NCBI RefSeq assembly: GCF_026672375.1
Contig: NZ_JAPPRA010000001.1
Location: 2,170,001-2,234,000, forward strand
Reading direction: 5' to 3'
Source of the DNA: Caulobacter sp. SL161
GTDB taxonomy: Bacteria; Pseudomonadota; Alphaproteobacteria; Caulobacterales; Caulobacteraceae
Length of the DNA: 64,000 nucleotides
Part shown: positions 1-9,039 of the stretch, piece by piece
Position numbering within the stretch: position 1 is the stretch's first letter
How the letters are laid out: each line of letters begins with the position of its first letter
The notes under the pieces: generated by a model
What the model was told of the DNA's origin: nothing
Seen by the model: the letters and a program-made list of their open reading frames with translations, nothing else
Databases searched by the model: none
Translations under genes and position numbers: made by a program

Positions 1-774
1 AGCGCCTTCATCGCGGCCAATCTCGCCATGGGGGCGATCCTCACGTTCGCGGCGCCGACCATCATCGCCGTCTGGATCGCGGCGGCCTGCCTGTTCGGGG
101 CGGTGGCGGCTGCGACCCTGGTGCCGCCCGAGCGCGTCCACGCCGAGGGCGCCAAGCCGCCGCGGGCCGAACGCTGGAACGGCTTGTCCGATCTGATGCG
201 CAACCGGACCTTCGTGCTGGCGGTGGTGACCGCCGGTCTGATCCAGGGAGCGCACGCCTTCTATTACAGCTTCTCGGCCATCCTCTGGCGCAAGCAGGGG
301 ATCAGCGAGCCGATGATCGGCGTGCTTTGGGGCGTGGGCGTCGCGGCCGAGGTGGCCTTCATGTGGTTCCTGGAGCCGCTTCGTCGCCGTTGGGGACCGG
401 AGCTGTTCCTCGTGCTGGGCGCGGGCGCCGCGGTACTGCGGTGGACAATCTACGCCTTCGAGCCGCCGCTTTGGGCGCTGTTTCCGCTGCAGATGCTGCA
501 CGCCCTGACCTTTGCCGCCTCGTTCCTGGCGTCGTTGCGGCTGATCGAAAAGCTAGCCCCGCCGTCCGCGGCCTCGCCGGCCCAGGCGATCAACTCGGCG
601 CTGTCGTCGGGCTTCACCTTGGGCATCGCCACCCTGGCGTCCGGCCCGCTGTTCGACGCCTTCGGGGCGTTCGGCTATCTGGCCACCGCCGGCATGGCCC
701 TACTGGGCCTGGCCGGCGCGATCCTGCTGACAAGGCGGGCGCGGAGCCTGTCGTCCGACAGGCTCCGGTACTGA
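1..774 (+). CDS. MFS transporter, 3' part (5' end outside window)
   Basis: The frame is open from the first base, so only the C-terminal part (about 257 residues) is present. It is very hydrophobic, with at least six predicted membrane helices separated by short basic loops (for example RRRWGPE and TRRARS), which fits the C-terminal half of a major facilitator superfamily permease. The pattern is reminiscent of the PPP/nucleoside-symporter-like MFS group, but the substrate cannot be told. It ends 13 bases from the convergent stop of cysNC, so the two genes are tail to tail with almost no spacer. The first ATG in the window, at 28, is internal and should not be taken as the start. Confidence 0.8.
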   Translation, partial: SAFIAANLAMGAILTFAAPTIIAVWIAAACLFGAVAAATLVPPERVHAEGAKPPRAERWNGLSDLMRNRTFVLAVVTAGLIQGAHAFYYSFSAILWRKQGISEPMIGVLWGVGVAAEVAFMWFLEPLRRRWGPELFLVLGAGAAVLRWTIYAFEPPLWALFPLQMLHALTFAASFLASLRLIEKLAPPSAASPAQAINSALSSGFTLGIATLASGPLFDAFGAFGYLATAGMALLGLAGAILLTRRARSLSSDRLRY

Positions 775-787
775 CCCGGCGTCGTAG

Positions 788-2695
788 CTAGATGGTGTAG
801 TCGATTTCCTGGCCTTCCAGCCAGGCGACGATCCGTTCGGCCGCCTCGACAGGATCGATCGCGGTGGTGTCGATGCGCAGCTCCGGCGACTCCGGTGCCT
901 CATAGGGACTATCGACGCCGGTGAAGTTCTTGAGCTGGCCCGAGCGCGCCTTCTTGTAGAGCCCCTTGACGTCCCGCGCCTCGGCGACGGCCAGCGGCGT
1001 GTCGACAAAGACCTCGATGAACTCGCCGGGCTCCAGCAGGTCGCGAGCCAGTTGGCGCTCCGCCCGGAACGGCGAGATGAAGGCCGTCAGCACGATTAGG
1101 CCGGCATCAACCATCAATTTGGCGACCTCGGCCACCCGGCGGATGTTCTCGACGCGGTCCTCCTCGGTGAAGCCGAGGTCCTTGTTCAGCCCGTGACGGA
1201 CATTGTCGCCGTCCAGCAGATAGGTGTGGCGGCCCAGGGCGTGCAGGCGCTTTTCGACCAGATTGGCGATCGTCGACTTGCCCGCGCCCGACAGACCCGT
1301 CAGCCAGACGACCTGGCCGCGTTGGCGTTTCAGCGCCGCCCGCGAGACCTTGGTTACATCTGTGTGCTGCCAGTGGATGTTGTCGGCGCGCCGCAGGGCG
1401 AAGTTGATCAGGCCTGCGCCAACCGTGCGGTTGCTCAGCCGGTCGATCAGGATGAAACCGCCCATCTGACGGTTTTCGGCATAGGTCTCGAACGGGATCG
1501 CCTGGTCGAGCGACAGGTTGCAGACCCCGATCTCGTTCAGTTCGAGGCGCTTGGCGGCGGTCTTCTCCAGCGTGTTGACGTTCACGCGGTGCTTGATGTC
1601 GGTGATGCTGGCGCCGACCGTGCGCGCGCCGAGCTTCAGCAGGTAGGTGCGGCCCGGCGGCAGCGGCTCGTCGTCCATCCAGACGAGGGTGGCCTCGAAC
1701 TGATTGGCGACGGGGGCGGGCGCGTCGGCGGCGGCGATCACGTCGCCGCGGGAGATGTCGATCTCGTCTTCCAGGGTCAGGGTGACCGACTGGCCGGCTA
1801 CGGCCTGGTCGAGATCGCCCGGCAGGGTGACGATGCGGGCCACGCGGCTTTCGCGGCCCGAGGGCAGGGCGCGGATACGGTCGCCCGGCTTGATCGAACC
1901 CGAGGCGATCAGGCCCGAGAAACCTCGGAAATCGAGATTGGGGCGGTTGACCCACTGGACCGGCATACGGAAGGGCTTGGCCTGCAGGTCGTCCTCGACC
2001 TCCACAGCTTCGAGCCAGTCCATCAGGATCGGGCCATCGAACCAGGGCGTCGCTTCGCTGCGGGTCGCCATGTTGTCGCCGCCGAGGCCTGAGATCGGGA
2101 TCGGGGTGAATACCGACAGGCCGATTTGTTCGGCGAAGGCGCGGTAGTCGGCGACGATGGCGTCGAAAACGGTCTGGTCCCAGCCGACCAGGTCCATTTT
2201 GTTCACCGCCAGCGCCACGTTGCGGATGCCGAGCAAGGACACGAGATAGCTGTGGCGACGGGTCTGGGTCAGCACGCCCTTGCGCGCGTCGATCAGGATC
2301 ACGGCCGCGTCGGCGGTCGAGGCGCCGGTGACCATGTTGCGGGTGTACTGCTCGTGGCCGGGGGTGTCGGCGACGATGAACTTGCGCTTCTCGGTCGAGA
2401 AGAAGCGGTAGGCCACATCGATGGTGATGCCTTGCTCGCGCTCGGCGGCCAGACCGTCGACCAGCAAGGCGAAGTCGATCGCGCCGCCTTGGGTGCCGAC
2501 CTTCCTGGAGTCGGCCTCGAGGGCCGCCATCTGGTCCTCGAAGATCATCTTGCTGTCGTACAGCAGGCGACCGATCAGGGTGGACTTGCCGTCGTCGACG
2601 CTGCCGCAGGTGATGAAGCGCAGCAGCGACTTGTGCTGGTGCTGGTGCAGGTAGGCTTCGATGTCCTCGGCGATCAGGGCGGATTGGTGGGCCAT
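788..2695 (-). CDS. cysNC: Bifunctional sulfate adenylyltransferase subunit 1 / APS kinase (CysNC)
   Basis: This 635-residue fusion activates sulfate. The N-terminal two thirds is an EF-Tu-like GTPase (P-loop GSVDDGKST near residue 33, [17 protein letters not shown]) that drives ATP sulfurylase. The C-terminal part from about residue 455 is an APS kinase with its own P-loop, GLSGAGKST. The product is PAPS for sulfate assimilation or sulfation. Its ATG shares one base with the cysD stop (TGATG), so the pair is translationally coupled, and CysD is the expected partner subunit. The length is normal for the NodQ/CysNC type fusions common in alphaproteobacteria. Confidence 0.97.
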   Translation of the reverse strand: MAHQSALIAEDIEAYLHQHQHKSLLRFITCGSVDDGKSTLIGRLLYDSKMIFEDQMAALEADSRKVGTQGGAIDFALLVDGLAAEREQGITIDVAYRFFSTEKRKFIVADTPGHEQYTRNMVTGASTADAAVILIDARKGVLTQTRRHSYLVSLLGIRNVALAVNKMDLVGWDQTVFDAIVADYRAFAEQIGLSVFTPIPISGLGGDNMATRSEATPWFDGPILMDWLEAVEVEDDLQAKPFRMPVQWVNRPNLDFRGFSGLIASGSIKPGDRIRALPSGRESRVARIVTLPGDLDQAVAGQSVTLTLEDEIDISRGDVIAAADAPAPVANQFEATLVWMDDEPLPPGRTYLLKLGARTVGASITDIKHRVNVNTLEKTAAKRLELNEIGVCNLSLDQAIPFETYAENRQMGGFILIDRLSNRTVGAGLINFALRRADNIHWQHTDVTKVSRAALKRQRGQVVWLTGLSGAGKSTIANLVEKRLHALGRHTYLLDGDNVRHGLNKDLGFTEEDRVENIRRVAEVAKLMVDAGLIVLTAFISPFRAERQLARDLLEPGEFIEVFVDTPLAVAEARDVKGLYKKARSGQLKNFTGVDSPYEAPESPELRIDTTAIDPVEAAERIVAWLEGQEIDYTI

Positions 2696-3630
2696 CAGAA
2701 GTACCCTTCCTGCTTCTTCTTCTCCATCGAGGCGGACTGGTCATGGTCGATGACCCGGCCCTGGCGCTCGCTGGTGGTGGTCAGCAGCATTTCCTGGATG
2801 ACCTGGGGCAGTGTGGCGGCGGTGCTTTCGACCGCGCCCGTCAGCGGGTAGCAGCCCAGGGTGCGGAAGCGGACGCTCCGCATCTGCGGGACCTCGCCGT
2901 CGCGCAGGCGGAAGCGGTCATCGTCGACCATGATCAGCGCGCCGTCGCGCTCGACCACCGGCCGCTCGGCGGCGAAGTACAGCGGTACGATCGGGATGTT
3001 CTCCAGGTGGATGTACTGCCAGACGTCCAGCTCGGTCCAATTGGAGATCGGGAAGACCCGCAGGCTTTCGCCAGGATGCTTGCGCGTGTTGTAGAGATTC
3101 CAGAGCTCGGGGCGCTGGTTCTTCGGGTCCCAGCGGTGCTCGGACGATCGGAACGAGAACACCCGTTCCTTGGCGCGGCTTTTCTCCTCGTCGCGGCGGG
3201 CCCCACCGAAGGCGGCGTCGAAGCCGTACTTCGAAAGGGCCTGCTTGAGACCTTCGGTCTTCCACAAATCGGTGTGGACCGCGCTGCCGTGGTCGAACGG
3301 GTTGATCCCCCGGGCCTGAGCGTCGGGGTTCTTGTGCACGAGAAGATCAAAGCCCAGTTCCGAGCCGATCCTGTCGCGCAGCGCGTACATGTCGCGGAAC
3401 TTCCAGGTCGTGTCGACGTGCAGAAGCGGGAAGGGCGGCTTGCTGGGATAGAACGCCTTGGCCGCCAGATGCAGCATCACCGCACTGTCCTTGCCGATCG
3501 AGTACAGCATGACCGGGCGCTCGCACTCGGCGGCCACCTCGCGAAGGATGTGGATGCTCTCGGCCTCCAGTCGCTGCAGGTGGGTCAGGCGGGCCGGCGT
3601 GATCGCCAATTGTGTCAGATCGGGCGTCAT
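2695..3630 (-). CDS. cysD: Sulfate adenylyltransferase subunit 2 (CysD)
   Basis: This is the catalytic, PAPS-reductase-like subunit of the heterodimeric ATP sulfurylase; it adenylates sulfate to APS using ATP. The PP-loop motif appears as [14 protein letters not shown]. Downstream family blocks include [18 protein letters not shown] and [11 protein letters not shown]. The frame stays open upstream to 3729, but the ATG at 3630 gives 311 residues, close to the usual family length of about 300, and removes a low-quality N-terminal stretch, so I prefer it. It is the first gene of the cysD-cysNC operon. No obvious regulatory palindrome was seen upstream. Confidence 0.95.
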   Translation of the reverse strand: MTPDLTQLAITPARLTHLQRLEAESIHILREVAAECERPVMLYSIGKDSAVMLHLAAKAFYPSKPPFPLLHVDTTWKFRDMYALRDRIGSELGFDLLVHKNPDAQARGINPFDHGSAVHTDLWKTEGLKQALSKYGFDAAFGGARRDEEKSRAKERVFSFRSSEHRWDPKNQRPELWNLYNTRKHPGESLRVFPISNWTELDVWQYIHLENIPIVPLYFAAERPVVERDGALIMVDDDRFRLRDGEVPQMRSVRFRTLGCYPLTGAVESTAATLPQVIQEMLLTTTSERQGRVIDHDQSASMEKKKQEGYF

Positions 3631-3905
3631 CGGGTCCGGCGGAGAAGCGGCGGGAGCGTATTGGGTGAAGGCCAAGGCGAGCGTCCGCAAGGAAAGAGTG
3701 TTCAGGCGCAACTTGGGGGAAGGTCCCAAGGCCTAGGCTGGCACCTAGGGCCGAGCGACGGTTGCGACAACCATCGGAATTCTAAGGGCGCTGTCAGATG
3801 CCGTGGAGCCGTCTTGTACGCCCATCGGCCTTTCATGACCAAAAGTTCACTCGCCTGCTTTGCGAAATGCTCGCATAACGCCGCTATGGGGTCGTGAGGC
3901 GAGCT

Positions 3906-4112
3906 ATGGGCTTCCTGGCGGAAATGTTGGCGGTTGCGGTGGTCTGGCTGTCGACCTTCGCGCTTTGCCAGTTCGGCTTGGTTCTCGATCATGTCCGCCC
4001 CTCGAAGGCTGAGAGTACTCAAGCCCGCACCGTCAATCGCACCCGCGAAGCCGCCATGCGTCCCGCGCCTGTTGATGTGAAGCGACCGGCGGCGGCTCAT
4101 AGCGACACGTGA
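3906..4112 (+). CDS. Small single-pass membrane protein, unknown function
   Basis: A 68-residue frame starting at ATG 3906 is preceded by a GAGG motif about six bases upstream; an in-frame GTG at 3894 is an alternative start. The N-terminus is one hydrophobic helix (roughly residues 2-26, including AVAVVWLSTFALCQFGLVL). A hydrophilic, basic, low-complexity tail of about 40 residues follows. I recognise no family. It sits between divergent cysD and tipN. The ribosome binding site and clean transmembrane-plus-tail layout argue for a real gene, but the size makes this tentative. Confidence 0.45.
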   Translation: MGFLAEMLAVAVVWLSTFALCQFGLVLDHVRPSKAESTQARTVNRTREAAMRPAPVDVKRPAAAHSDT

Positions 4113-4284
4113 AAGCCGCGCTCTGGCGTCGCAACTCCTGAAAACGCAACCAAAGCCGCTTTTCGCCAAGGCTTTTCACCGTTAGGTTCATGCGACACGC
4201 GAAGGTGGGGTCCGGCGCGCGACTGTTTAGCGCGCCCCCTCGTCGACGCCCACTTTACGCCCCGTCTTGGGACCCCGGCTGTGT

Positions 4285-6933
4285 ATGAAGCCTAAGAAGC
4301 GCCAACCGCTCGATTTCTCCGCGACGCCGACGGAGATCCCTCCCGAGGAACCCAAGACTGCGCCTGAACTTCCGGAGTCCGCGTCTTTCATGGCGCCGGA
4401 CGCCGAACCCAGCTTCGCAGAGCCGTTGACATTGAGCGACGTCGCGCCGGATGACCTCGCGGTCCCGACACCGACGAGCGTGCGTTCGCGCCGGCGTCGC
4501 GAGGCGGAGACCGCGCGTTTCGCCGAGCCCGACATGAAGGTCGCCAATTCGCTTGCGGCGACGCCGCAGCCGCCGGCGCCGATTCTGGAGCCTAGTGCGC
4601 CATCGGCGCCGCCGGCCCGCTCGGAAGCCCGCGAAGCCGCACTGGATCTTCGGGGTTCGGTTTCGCCCCCCGCCGCCTCCCTTGAGGCGGAGGTTGTTCC
4701 GCGTCGCATGTCCGGTGTCCTGTTCTGGACGCTGGCGACGGCGGTCGCAGCGCTCTGGGCGCTTGCCCCCATCGCCTTCGCGCTCGGCTATGCGCGCGGC
4801 GTTCCGGCCTTCAAGATCGAGGGCTTCGCGTTGATGGTCTTTGCGGGCCTCGCGATCGGTCCGGCGCTGCTGACCCTTCTGGGCGCCTACATGCTTCGTC
4901 AGGCCAACGGCATTTCCGACGAACTGCGTCGCAACCGCACCCTGACCGATCGCCTGGTGACGCCAGCGGCTCTGGCCGCCGCCGGCGCCACGAACGCCGT
5001 GGACGCGATGCGCCAGGGCGTCGATGAAGCCGCCGCCGCCGCTGACCGCGCGCGGGAGCACATCATTTCGCTTCGCAAGGCTCTTGCCGAAGAAACGGCG
5101 CGTCTCGCCGAGGCCGCCGCTGAATCCGCGCGTATGGCCAACCAGCTGGCGCAGGGCCTGAGCCATGAGCGCTCCGCCATGGAGACCCTGTCGCAGTCTC
5201 TGGACGCGCGCTCGACGGCGGTGGTCGACGCGATCGGCAGCCAGGCGCGAATGGTCGCCGAGGCTTCCGACCTGGCGGAGACCCAACTGCGCGAGGCCGA
5301 AGCGGCTCTGGCGGCCCGCGCCGCCGATCTCGCCGCCGCCGCCGCTGAGGCGTCGGACGCGGCTCGCGTCGGGGCCGAGGATCTGTCCCGCCAGATCGCC
5401 CGCCTGGAAACGGCCGGCGTCGGGGTCGGAGACCAGGTGGCGTCGGTCGAGAAGACGCTCGCCGCGCAGCGCGCCGCACTTGTCGAGATCAGTCAGGCGC
5501 TTCGCTCCGAGCAGGAGGATTTCGCCGCCGAAGCCGAGACCCGGACGGCTCAGCTCACCGAGTTCGTGGCCTATACGCGGGTCGGCGCGACCGAGCTTTC
5601 GGACACTGCTGCCATGGGCGCGGAGATCCTGCGCGGCTTGATCAGCGCAGCGGCCGATCAGTTCCGTGAGATGGCGGACGGCGCCAAGTCGCAGCGCCAC
5701 ACGCTGGCCGAGGAGGCCAAGAAGACCCTCGAGACCATCGGCGATGTCGCCGAGAACCAGAGGACTCTGCTGGAAGAAGAGCTGAAGGCGGCCATGGAGG
5801 CCATGGCCGAGGCGGCGCTGAAAGCCAGCGAGAGCGTCGAGGCGCGGGTCGAGGCGGCGCGTAGCCGTGTCGATCAGTTGAACGAGATCGCCTTCGCCGC
5901 CGGCCAGAAGGCTGACGCGGTGTTCGAGTCGCGGATGGAAGAGGCGCGCGACATCATCGAACACTCGGCCCAGATGGTCGAGCAGGCCGGCGCGCGGACG
6001 TCCCAGAAGCTCCAGGACTCGGTCCAGACAGCTCGCAGCACGCTCGACGAATTGGAGGTGATGCTGGCCGAGATCGGCCGTCGCACCGCCGACCTGCCGG
6101 CTGAGGCGCTGCAGAAGGCGGGCGAGGTTCGCATCGCGATCGAGCAGGGCGTCGAGCACCTGATGAACGCCGTGCGCCGCACCGCCGAGGAGACGGCGGC
6201 GATCGACCAGGCTTTCCAGGAGCGCGTTCGTCGCAATTACGAAATGCTGAGCGAGGCGGCGGGCGCCGTCACCGCCTCAGGGATTTCGACGGTCGCGGCG
6301 CGCGCGACTCCCGCCGCGCCGCCGCCCAGCCGTTCACGCGCCGCGCCGCCGCCTTCCGCACTTCCGACCGTCGAGTTCGATGATGAGGACGAGCCGCCGG
6401 CGGACCGCCGCCGTCTACGTTTGACCCCGACGGCGACCGACCAGGAGTTCCGCTCGGTCTTCGAGCAGGCCTCCGCGCGCAAGCAGACGGGGACGCCGCC
6501 GACCGAAGCCGAAGCCGATGGCAACTGGAGTTGGCGTGGTCTGCTGTCGGGCATCGAGAGCAGCTCGCCGGGCGACGCGGGGCTGGGTGAGAAGCTCGCC
6601 GCAGAGATCACCGCCATGGGCATCGACCCCCACGCTCTGTTACCGCGCGGACGGATCGACGAGATCGCCGCCGCGCTCCAGACGCGTGACGGGGAGGGCG
6701 CGCGAGAGGTGGTCAAGCGCCTGGCGCCGGCCGCGATCCGTCGCTTGGTCCGTCGCCTGTTCTCCGACGCGACGCTGAAGAGCAATACTGAGCGCTTCCT
6801 CAAGCGCTATGCGGGCATGATCGACGAGGCGGCCGGCCAGGATCGCGAAGGCTTCCTGCTCGCCGCGCTGCTGTCCTCCGACGCTGGGCGGGCCTATCTG
6901 CTGCTCGACGCGGCGAGCGGCGATCTGGCCTAG
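4285..6933 (+). CDS. tipN: Polar localization / cell polarity factor TipN
   Basis: This 882-residue protein has the layout of Caulobacter TipN, the new-pole marker that positions flagellar and chromosome-segregation machinery. It has an acidic proline-rich cytoplasmic N-terminus (about 1-140), two transmembrane helices (about 143-170 and 180-204), and a very long alanine/glutamate/arginine heptad-rich coiled coil (about 215-645). A proline-rich linker and a compact C-terminal domain (about 720-882) complete it. The ATG at 4285 (MKPKKRQ) is chosen over the in-frame 4267 start because it gives the length I recall for TipN. The assignment rests on architecture and remembered family features, not on an alignment. 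Confidence 0.88.
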   Translation: MKPKKRQPLDFSATPTEIPPEEPKTAPELPESASFMAPDAEPSFAEPLTLSDVAPDDLAVPTPTSVRSRRRREAETARFAEPDMKVANSLAATPQPPAPILEPSAPSAPPARSEAREAALDLRGSVSPPAASLEAEVVPRRMSGVLFWTLATAVAALWALAPIAFALGYARGVPAFKIEGFALMVFAGLAIGPALLTLLGAYMLRQANGISDELRRNRTLTDRLVTPAALAAAGATNAVDAMRQGVDEAAAAADRAREHIISLRKALAEETARLAEAAAESARMANQLAQGLSHERSAMETLSQSLDARSTAVVDAIGSQARMVAEASDLAETQLREAEAALAARAADLAAAAAEASDAARVGAEDLSRQIARLETAGVGVGDQVASVEKTLAAQRAALVEISQALRSEQEDFAAEAETRTAQLTEFVAYTRVGATELSDTAAMGAEILRGLISAAADQFREMADGAKSQRHTLAEEAKKTLETIGDVAENQRTLLEEELKAAMEAMAEAALKASESVEARVEAARSRVDQLNEIAFAAGQKADAVFESRMEEARDIIEHSAQMVEQAGARTSQKLQDSVQTARSTLDELEVMLAEIGRRTADLPAEALQKAGEVRIAIEQGVEHLMNAVRRTAEETAAIDQAFQERVRRNYEMLSEAAGAVTASGISTVAARATPAAPPPSRSRAAPPPSALPTVEFDDEDEPPADRRRLRLTPTATDQEFRSVFEQASARKQTGTPPTEAEADGNWSWRGLLSGIESSSPGDAGLGEKLAAEITAMGIDPHALLPRGRIDEIAAALQTRDGEGAREVVKRLAPAAIRRLVRRLFSDATLKSNTERFLKRYAGMIDEAAGQDREGFLLAALLSSDAGRAYLLLDAASGDLA

Positions 6934-6947
6934 GCCGAGCCGGCTGA

Positions 6948-7508
6948 ATGAAGCGTGTGTTTGATGTGCTGGCTGCGGCGATCGGGCTGGCGGTCCTGGT
7001 CCTGCCGCTGGCCGTGCTGTGGGCGCTTGTGCGGCTGACTTCGCCGGGGCCTGGTCTCTACTGGTCGCAGCGCGTGGGGCGCGCCTCGGCGCTGTTTCCG
7101 ATGCCGAAGTTTCGCACCATGCGCATCGATACGCCCGAGGTGGCCACCCACCTTCTCGACAATCCTGATCAATGGCTGACGCCGATCGGCGGCCTGATGC
7201 GCAAGCTCAGTCTTGATGAGTTGCCCCAGCTCTGGAGCGTGCTCGTCGGTCACATGAGCCTGGTCGGACCCCGGCCAGCTCTGTTCAATCAGGACGACTT
7301 GATCGCCGCGCGCCGTGCTGCCGGCGTTGACGCCTTGCGCCCCGGCGTGACGGGGTGGGCGCAGATCAACGGGCGAGACGAGTTGTCGATCGCCGACAAG
7401 GTCGCCCTTGACGCCGAATATCTGCGCCGTCGCTCGCTTTTGTTCGATCTGCGGATCCTGGTCAGCACCGTCATCCCGGTGCTGACCGCGCGGGGCGTCA
7501 CCCGCTAG
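6948..7508 (+). CDS. Bacterial sugar transferase (undecaprenyl-phosphate glycosyl-1-phosphate transferase type)
   Basis: This 186-residue protein has the bacterial sugar transferase fold that moves a sugar-1-phosphate onto undecaprenyl phosphate at the inner membrane. Visible features are one N-terminal membrane helix (about residues 5-27), SPGPGLYWSQRVGR, KFRTMR, the LRKLSLDELPQLW-like block (here MRKLSLDELPQLW) with its acidic pair, and MSLVGPRPAL. It is the short, catalytic-core-only form. It lies 14 bases after tipN and its last four bases overlap the stop of the convergent uxuB-like gene. No other glycan genes are nearby, so the polysaccharide it serves is unknown. Confidence 0.9.
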   Translation: MKRVFDVLAAAIGLAVLVLPLAVLWALVRLTSPGPGLYWSQRVGRASALFPMPKFRTMRIDTPEVATHLLDNPDQWLTPIGGLMRKLSLDELPQLWSVLVGHMSLVGPRPALFNQDDLIAARRAAGVDALRPGVTGWAQINGRDELSIADKVALDAEYLRRRSLLFDLRILVSTVIPVLTARGVTR

Positions 7509-8953
7509 CCGAGATCGGCGTAGGCCTTTTCCAGCGCCGAAATGAAGCGGGGATCGCCGGCCAGCGACGCCGGGAACACCGCGTCCAGGGCCAGGAAGGC
7601 GGCGACGTCTGCGCTGGCCTCTCCCGTGGCCGCCAGGCCCAGAGCCAGGAGGCGATCTTGCAGCGGGTCGATTATGGCTTCACCGGCCTTGGCGCGCAGG
7701 GCGACGAACCGCATCCAGGCCGCCAGAGGAACGGCGAGTCGCTCGATCGAGCGGCCAGCCTCCAGGGTCTCAGTGAGGGTTCCCAGGATCCGGAACGGGA
7801 GCTTTTGCGAGCCATCCCAGGCGATCTGGGCGAGCAGGTGCCGGATCTCAGGATTGCGGAAGCGGCCTAGAATGGCGTCCGCATAGGCTTGCAGATCCAG
7901 GCCGCGCGGCGGGGTGAGGGTGGGGATGATGTCCTTGGCCATCATATCGCTGGCCAAGGCGGCCAGTATGGGATCGCTGACGGCTTCGAAAACGGTTTCG
8001 TGGCCGCGCAGGATACCGACATAGGCCAGCGTTGAGTGCACGCCGTTCAGGAGGCGCAGCTTGGCCCGCTCGAAACCGCGCACATCGTCGGTCATGATCA
8101 CGCCAACGCTGGCCAGATCCGGTCCGTCGGCGGGGAGCACGTCTTCAACCACCCATTGGGTGAAGGCCTCACGCTGGATGGGCCAAGCGTCCTCCAGGCC
8201 GGTCGCGGCCAGGGTGCGCGCCCGCAGCGCATCGTCCGTCGCCGGTGTGATGCTGTCGACCATAGTGCGGGGGAACCGGCCTTCGCGATCGATCCACGCG
8301 GCGAGCGATTCATCCAGCTTGGCGGCGTAGGCGACGACGGCGACCTTCAGGCGCCAGCCGTTGTCCGCGAGGTTGTCGCAGGCGACTACCGCATAGGGCG
8401 CGAGGCCTGCGGCGAAGCGGCGGCGGAGGCCTTCGACAAGATAGCCTACGGCGCTCCTTGGCTCACGCGGATTGTCCAGATCGTGGACGATGTCGGGGTG
8501 GCTTTCGTCCAATCCGCCATTGGCGGAAAGCGTGTAGCCCTTCTCGGTCACGGTGAGAGTCACCAGCCGCGTGGTCGGCGCGGCGAGGCGCGCGAAGACC
8601 GAGGGCGGGTCCTCAGGCGCCACCAGGACTTCAAGGATGGAGCCGACGATCCGGAAGGTGGTTTCCGCGTCCAACTGCGCCAGCGTGTAGAGACCGTCCT
8701 GCGGCTTCAGGGCGTCCCGGACGCCCGGGCTTTTCAGCGACACGGCGCAGACGCCCCATCGCGGGTCGTGCGCCAGAAGTTGGTCGAAATAGTGAGCCTG
8801 GTGCGCACGATGGAAGGCGCCGGGGCCGAAATGCACCACGCCGATCTGTAGCTTGTCCCGATCATAGGTGGGGATGGCCACGCCCGGGAAGACGCCGGGA
8901 TAGCTGGTGGCGCTCAGACGCAGGGCAGGGGAGGTCGCGGAATTAGCGGTCAA
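7505..8953 (-). CDS. uxuB: Mannitol dehydrogenase family oxidoreductase (fructuronate/tagaturonate reductase)
   Basis: This 482-residue NAD(P)H-dependent long-chain polyol dehydrogenase belongs to the UxuB/MtlD/UxaB family. Supporting blocks are HFGPGAFHRAHQAHYFD near the N-terminus, VVACDNLADNGWRLK in the middle, and GVHSTLAYVG. In uronate catabolism it would reduce D-fructuronate to D-mannonate (UxuB) or D-tagaturonate to D-altronate (UxaB-like role). The neighbouring dehydratase is an altronate-type UxaA and no mannonate dehydratase is visible, so the physiological substrate is ambiguous. An ACCGGT-centred operator lies 60 bases upstream of its start. Confidence 0.88.
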   Translation of the reverse strand: MTANSATSPALRLSATSYPGVFPGVAIPTYDRDKLQIGVVHFGPGAFHRAHQAHYFDQLLAHDPRWGVCAVSLKSPGVRDALKPQDGLYTLAQLDAETTFRIVGSILEVLVAPEDPPSVFARLAAPTTRLVTLTVTEKGYTLSANGGLDESHPDIVHDLDNPREPRSAVGYLVEGLRRRFAAGLAPYAVVACDNLADNGWRLKVAVVAYAAKLDESLAAWIDREGRFPRTMVDSITPATDDALRARTLAATGLEDAWPIQREAFTQWVVEDVLPADGPDLASVGVIMTDDVRGFERAKLRLLNGVHSTLAYVGILRGHETVFEAVSDPILAALASDMMAKDIIPTLTPPRGLDLQAYADAILGRFRNPEIRHLLAQIAWDGSQKLPFRILGTLTETLEAGRSIERLAVPLAAWMRFVALRAKAGEAIIDPLQDRLLALGLAATGEASADVAAFLALDAVFPASLAGDPRFISALEKAYADLG

Positions 8954-9007
8954 CGGAGCACGCCTGGAGTTTCGTGGGGGGAGGATGGGGCGCTAGATGC
9001 GCCAACT

Positions 9008-9025
9008 TGGACACCGGTGGCAATC
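9008..9025. promoter_or_regulatory. Putative LacI-family operator upstream of uxuB
   Basis: The palindromic core GACACCGGTGGCA centres on ACCGGT at 9013-9018, about 62 bases upstream of the uxuB start and just beyond the 3' end of uxaA. It matches five other sites in this window that all precede uronate genes. Binding by the LacI protein encoded at 10709 is inferred. Confidence 0.7.
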
Positions 9026-9039
9026 CGGCTTGCCGGTTT

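Noticed and set aside
3702-4169. Minus-strand frame of 155 codons between cysD and tipN
   Set aside because: No ribosome site, no domain, and composition unlike neighbouring genes. The overlapping plus-strand small ORF has better support.
4255-6159. Minus-strand open frame of 634 codons antisense to tipN
   Set aside because: It is an antisense shadow of a coiled-coil gene with strongly biased codons and has no family features.
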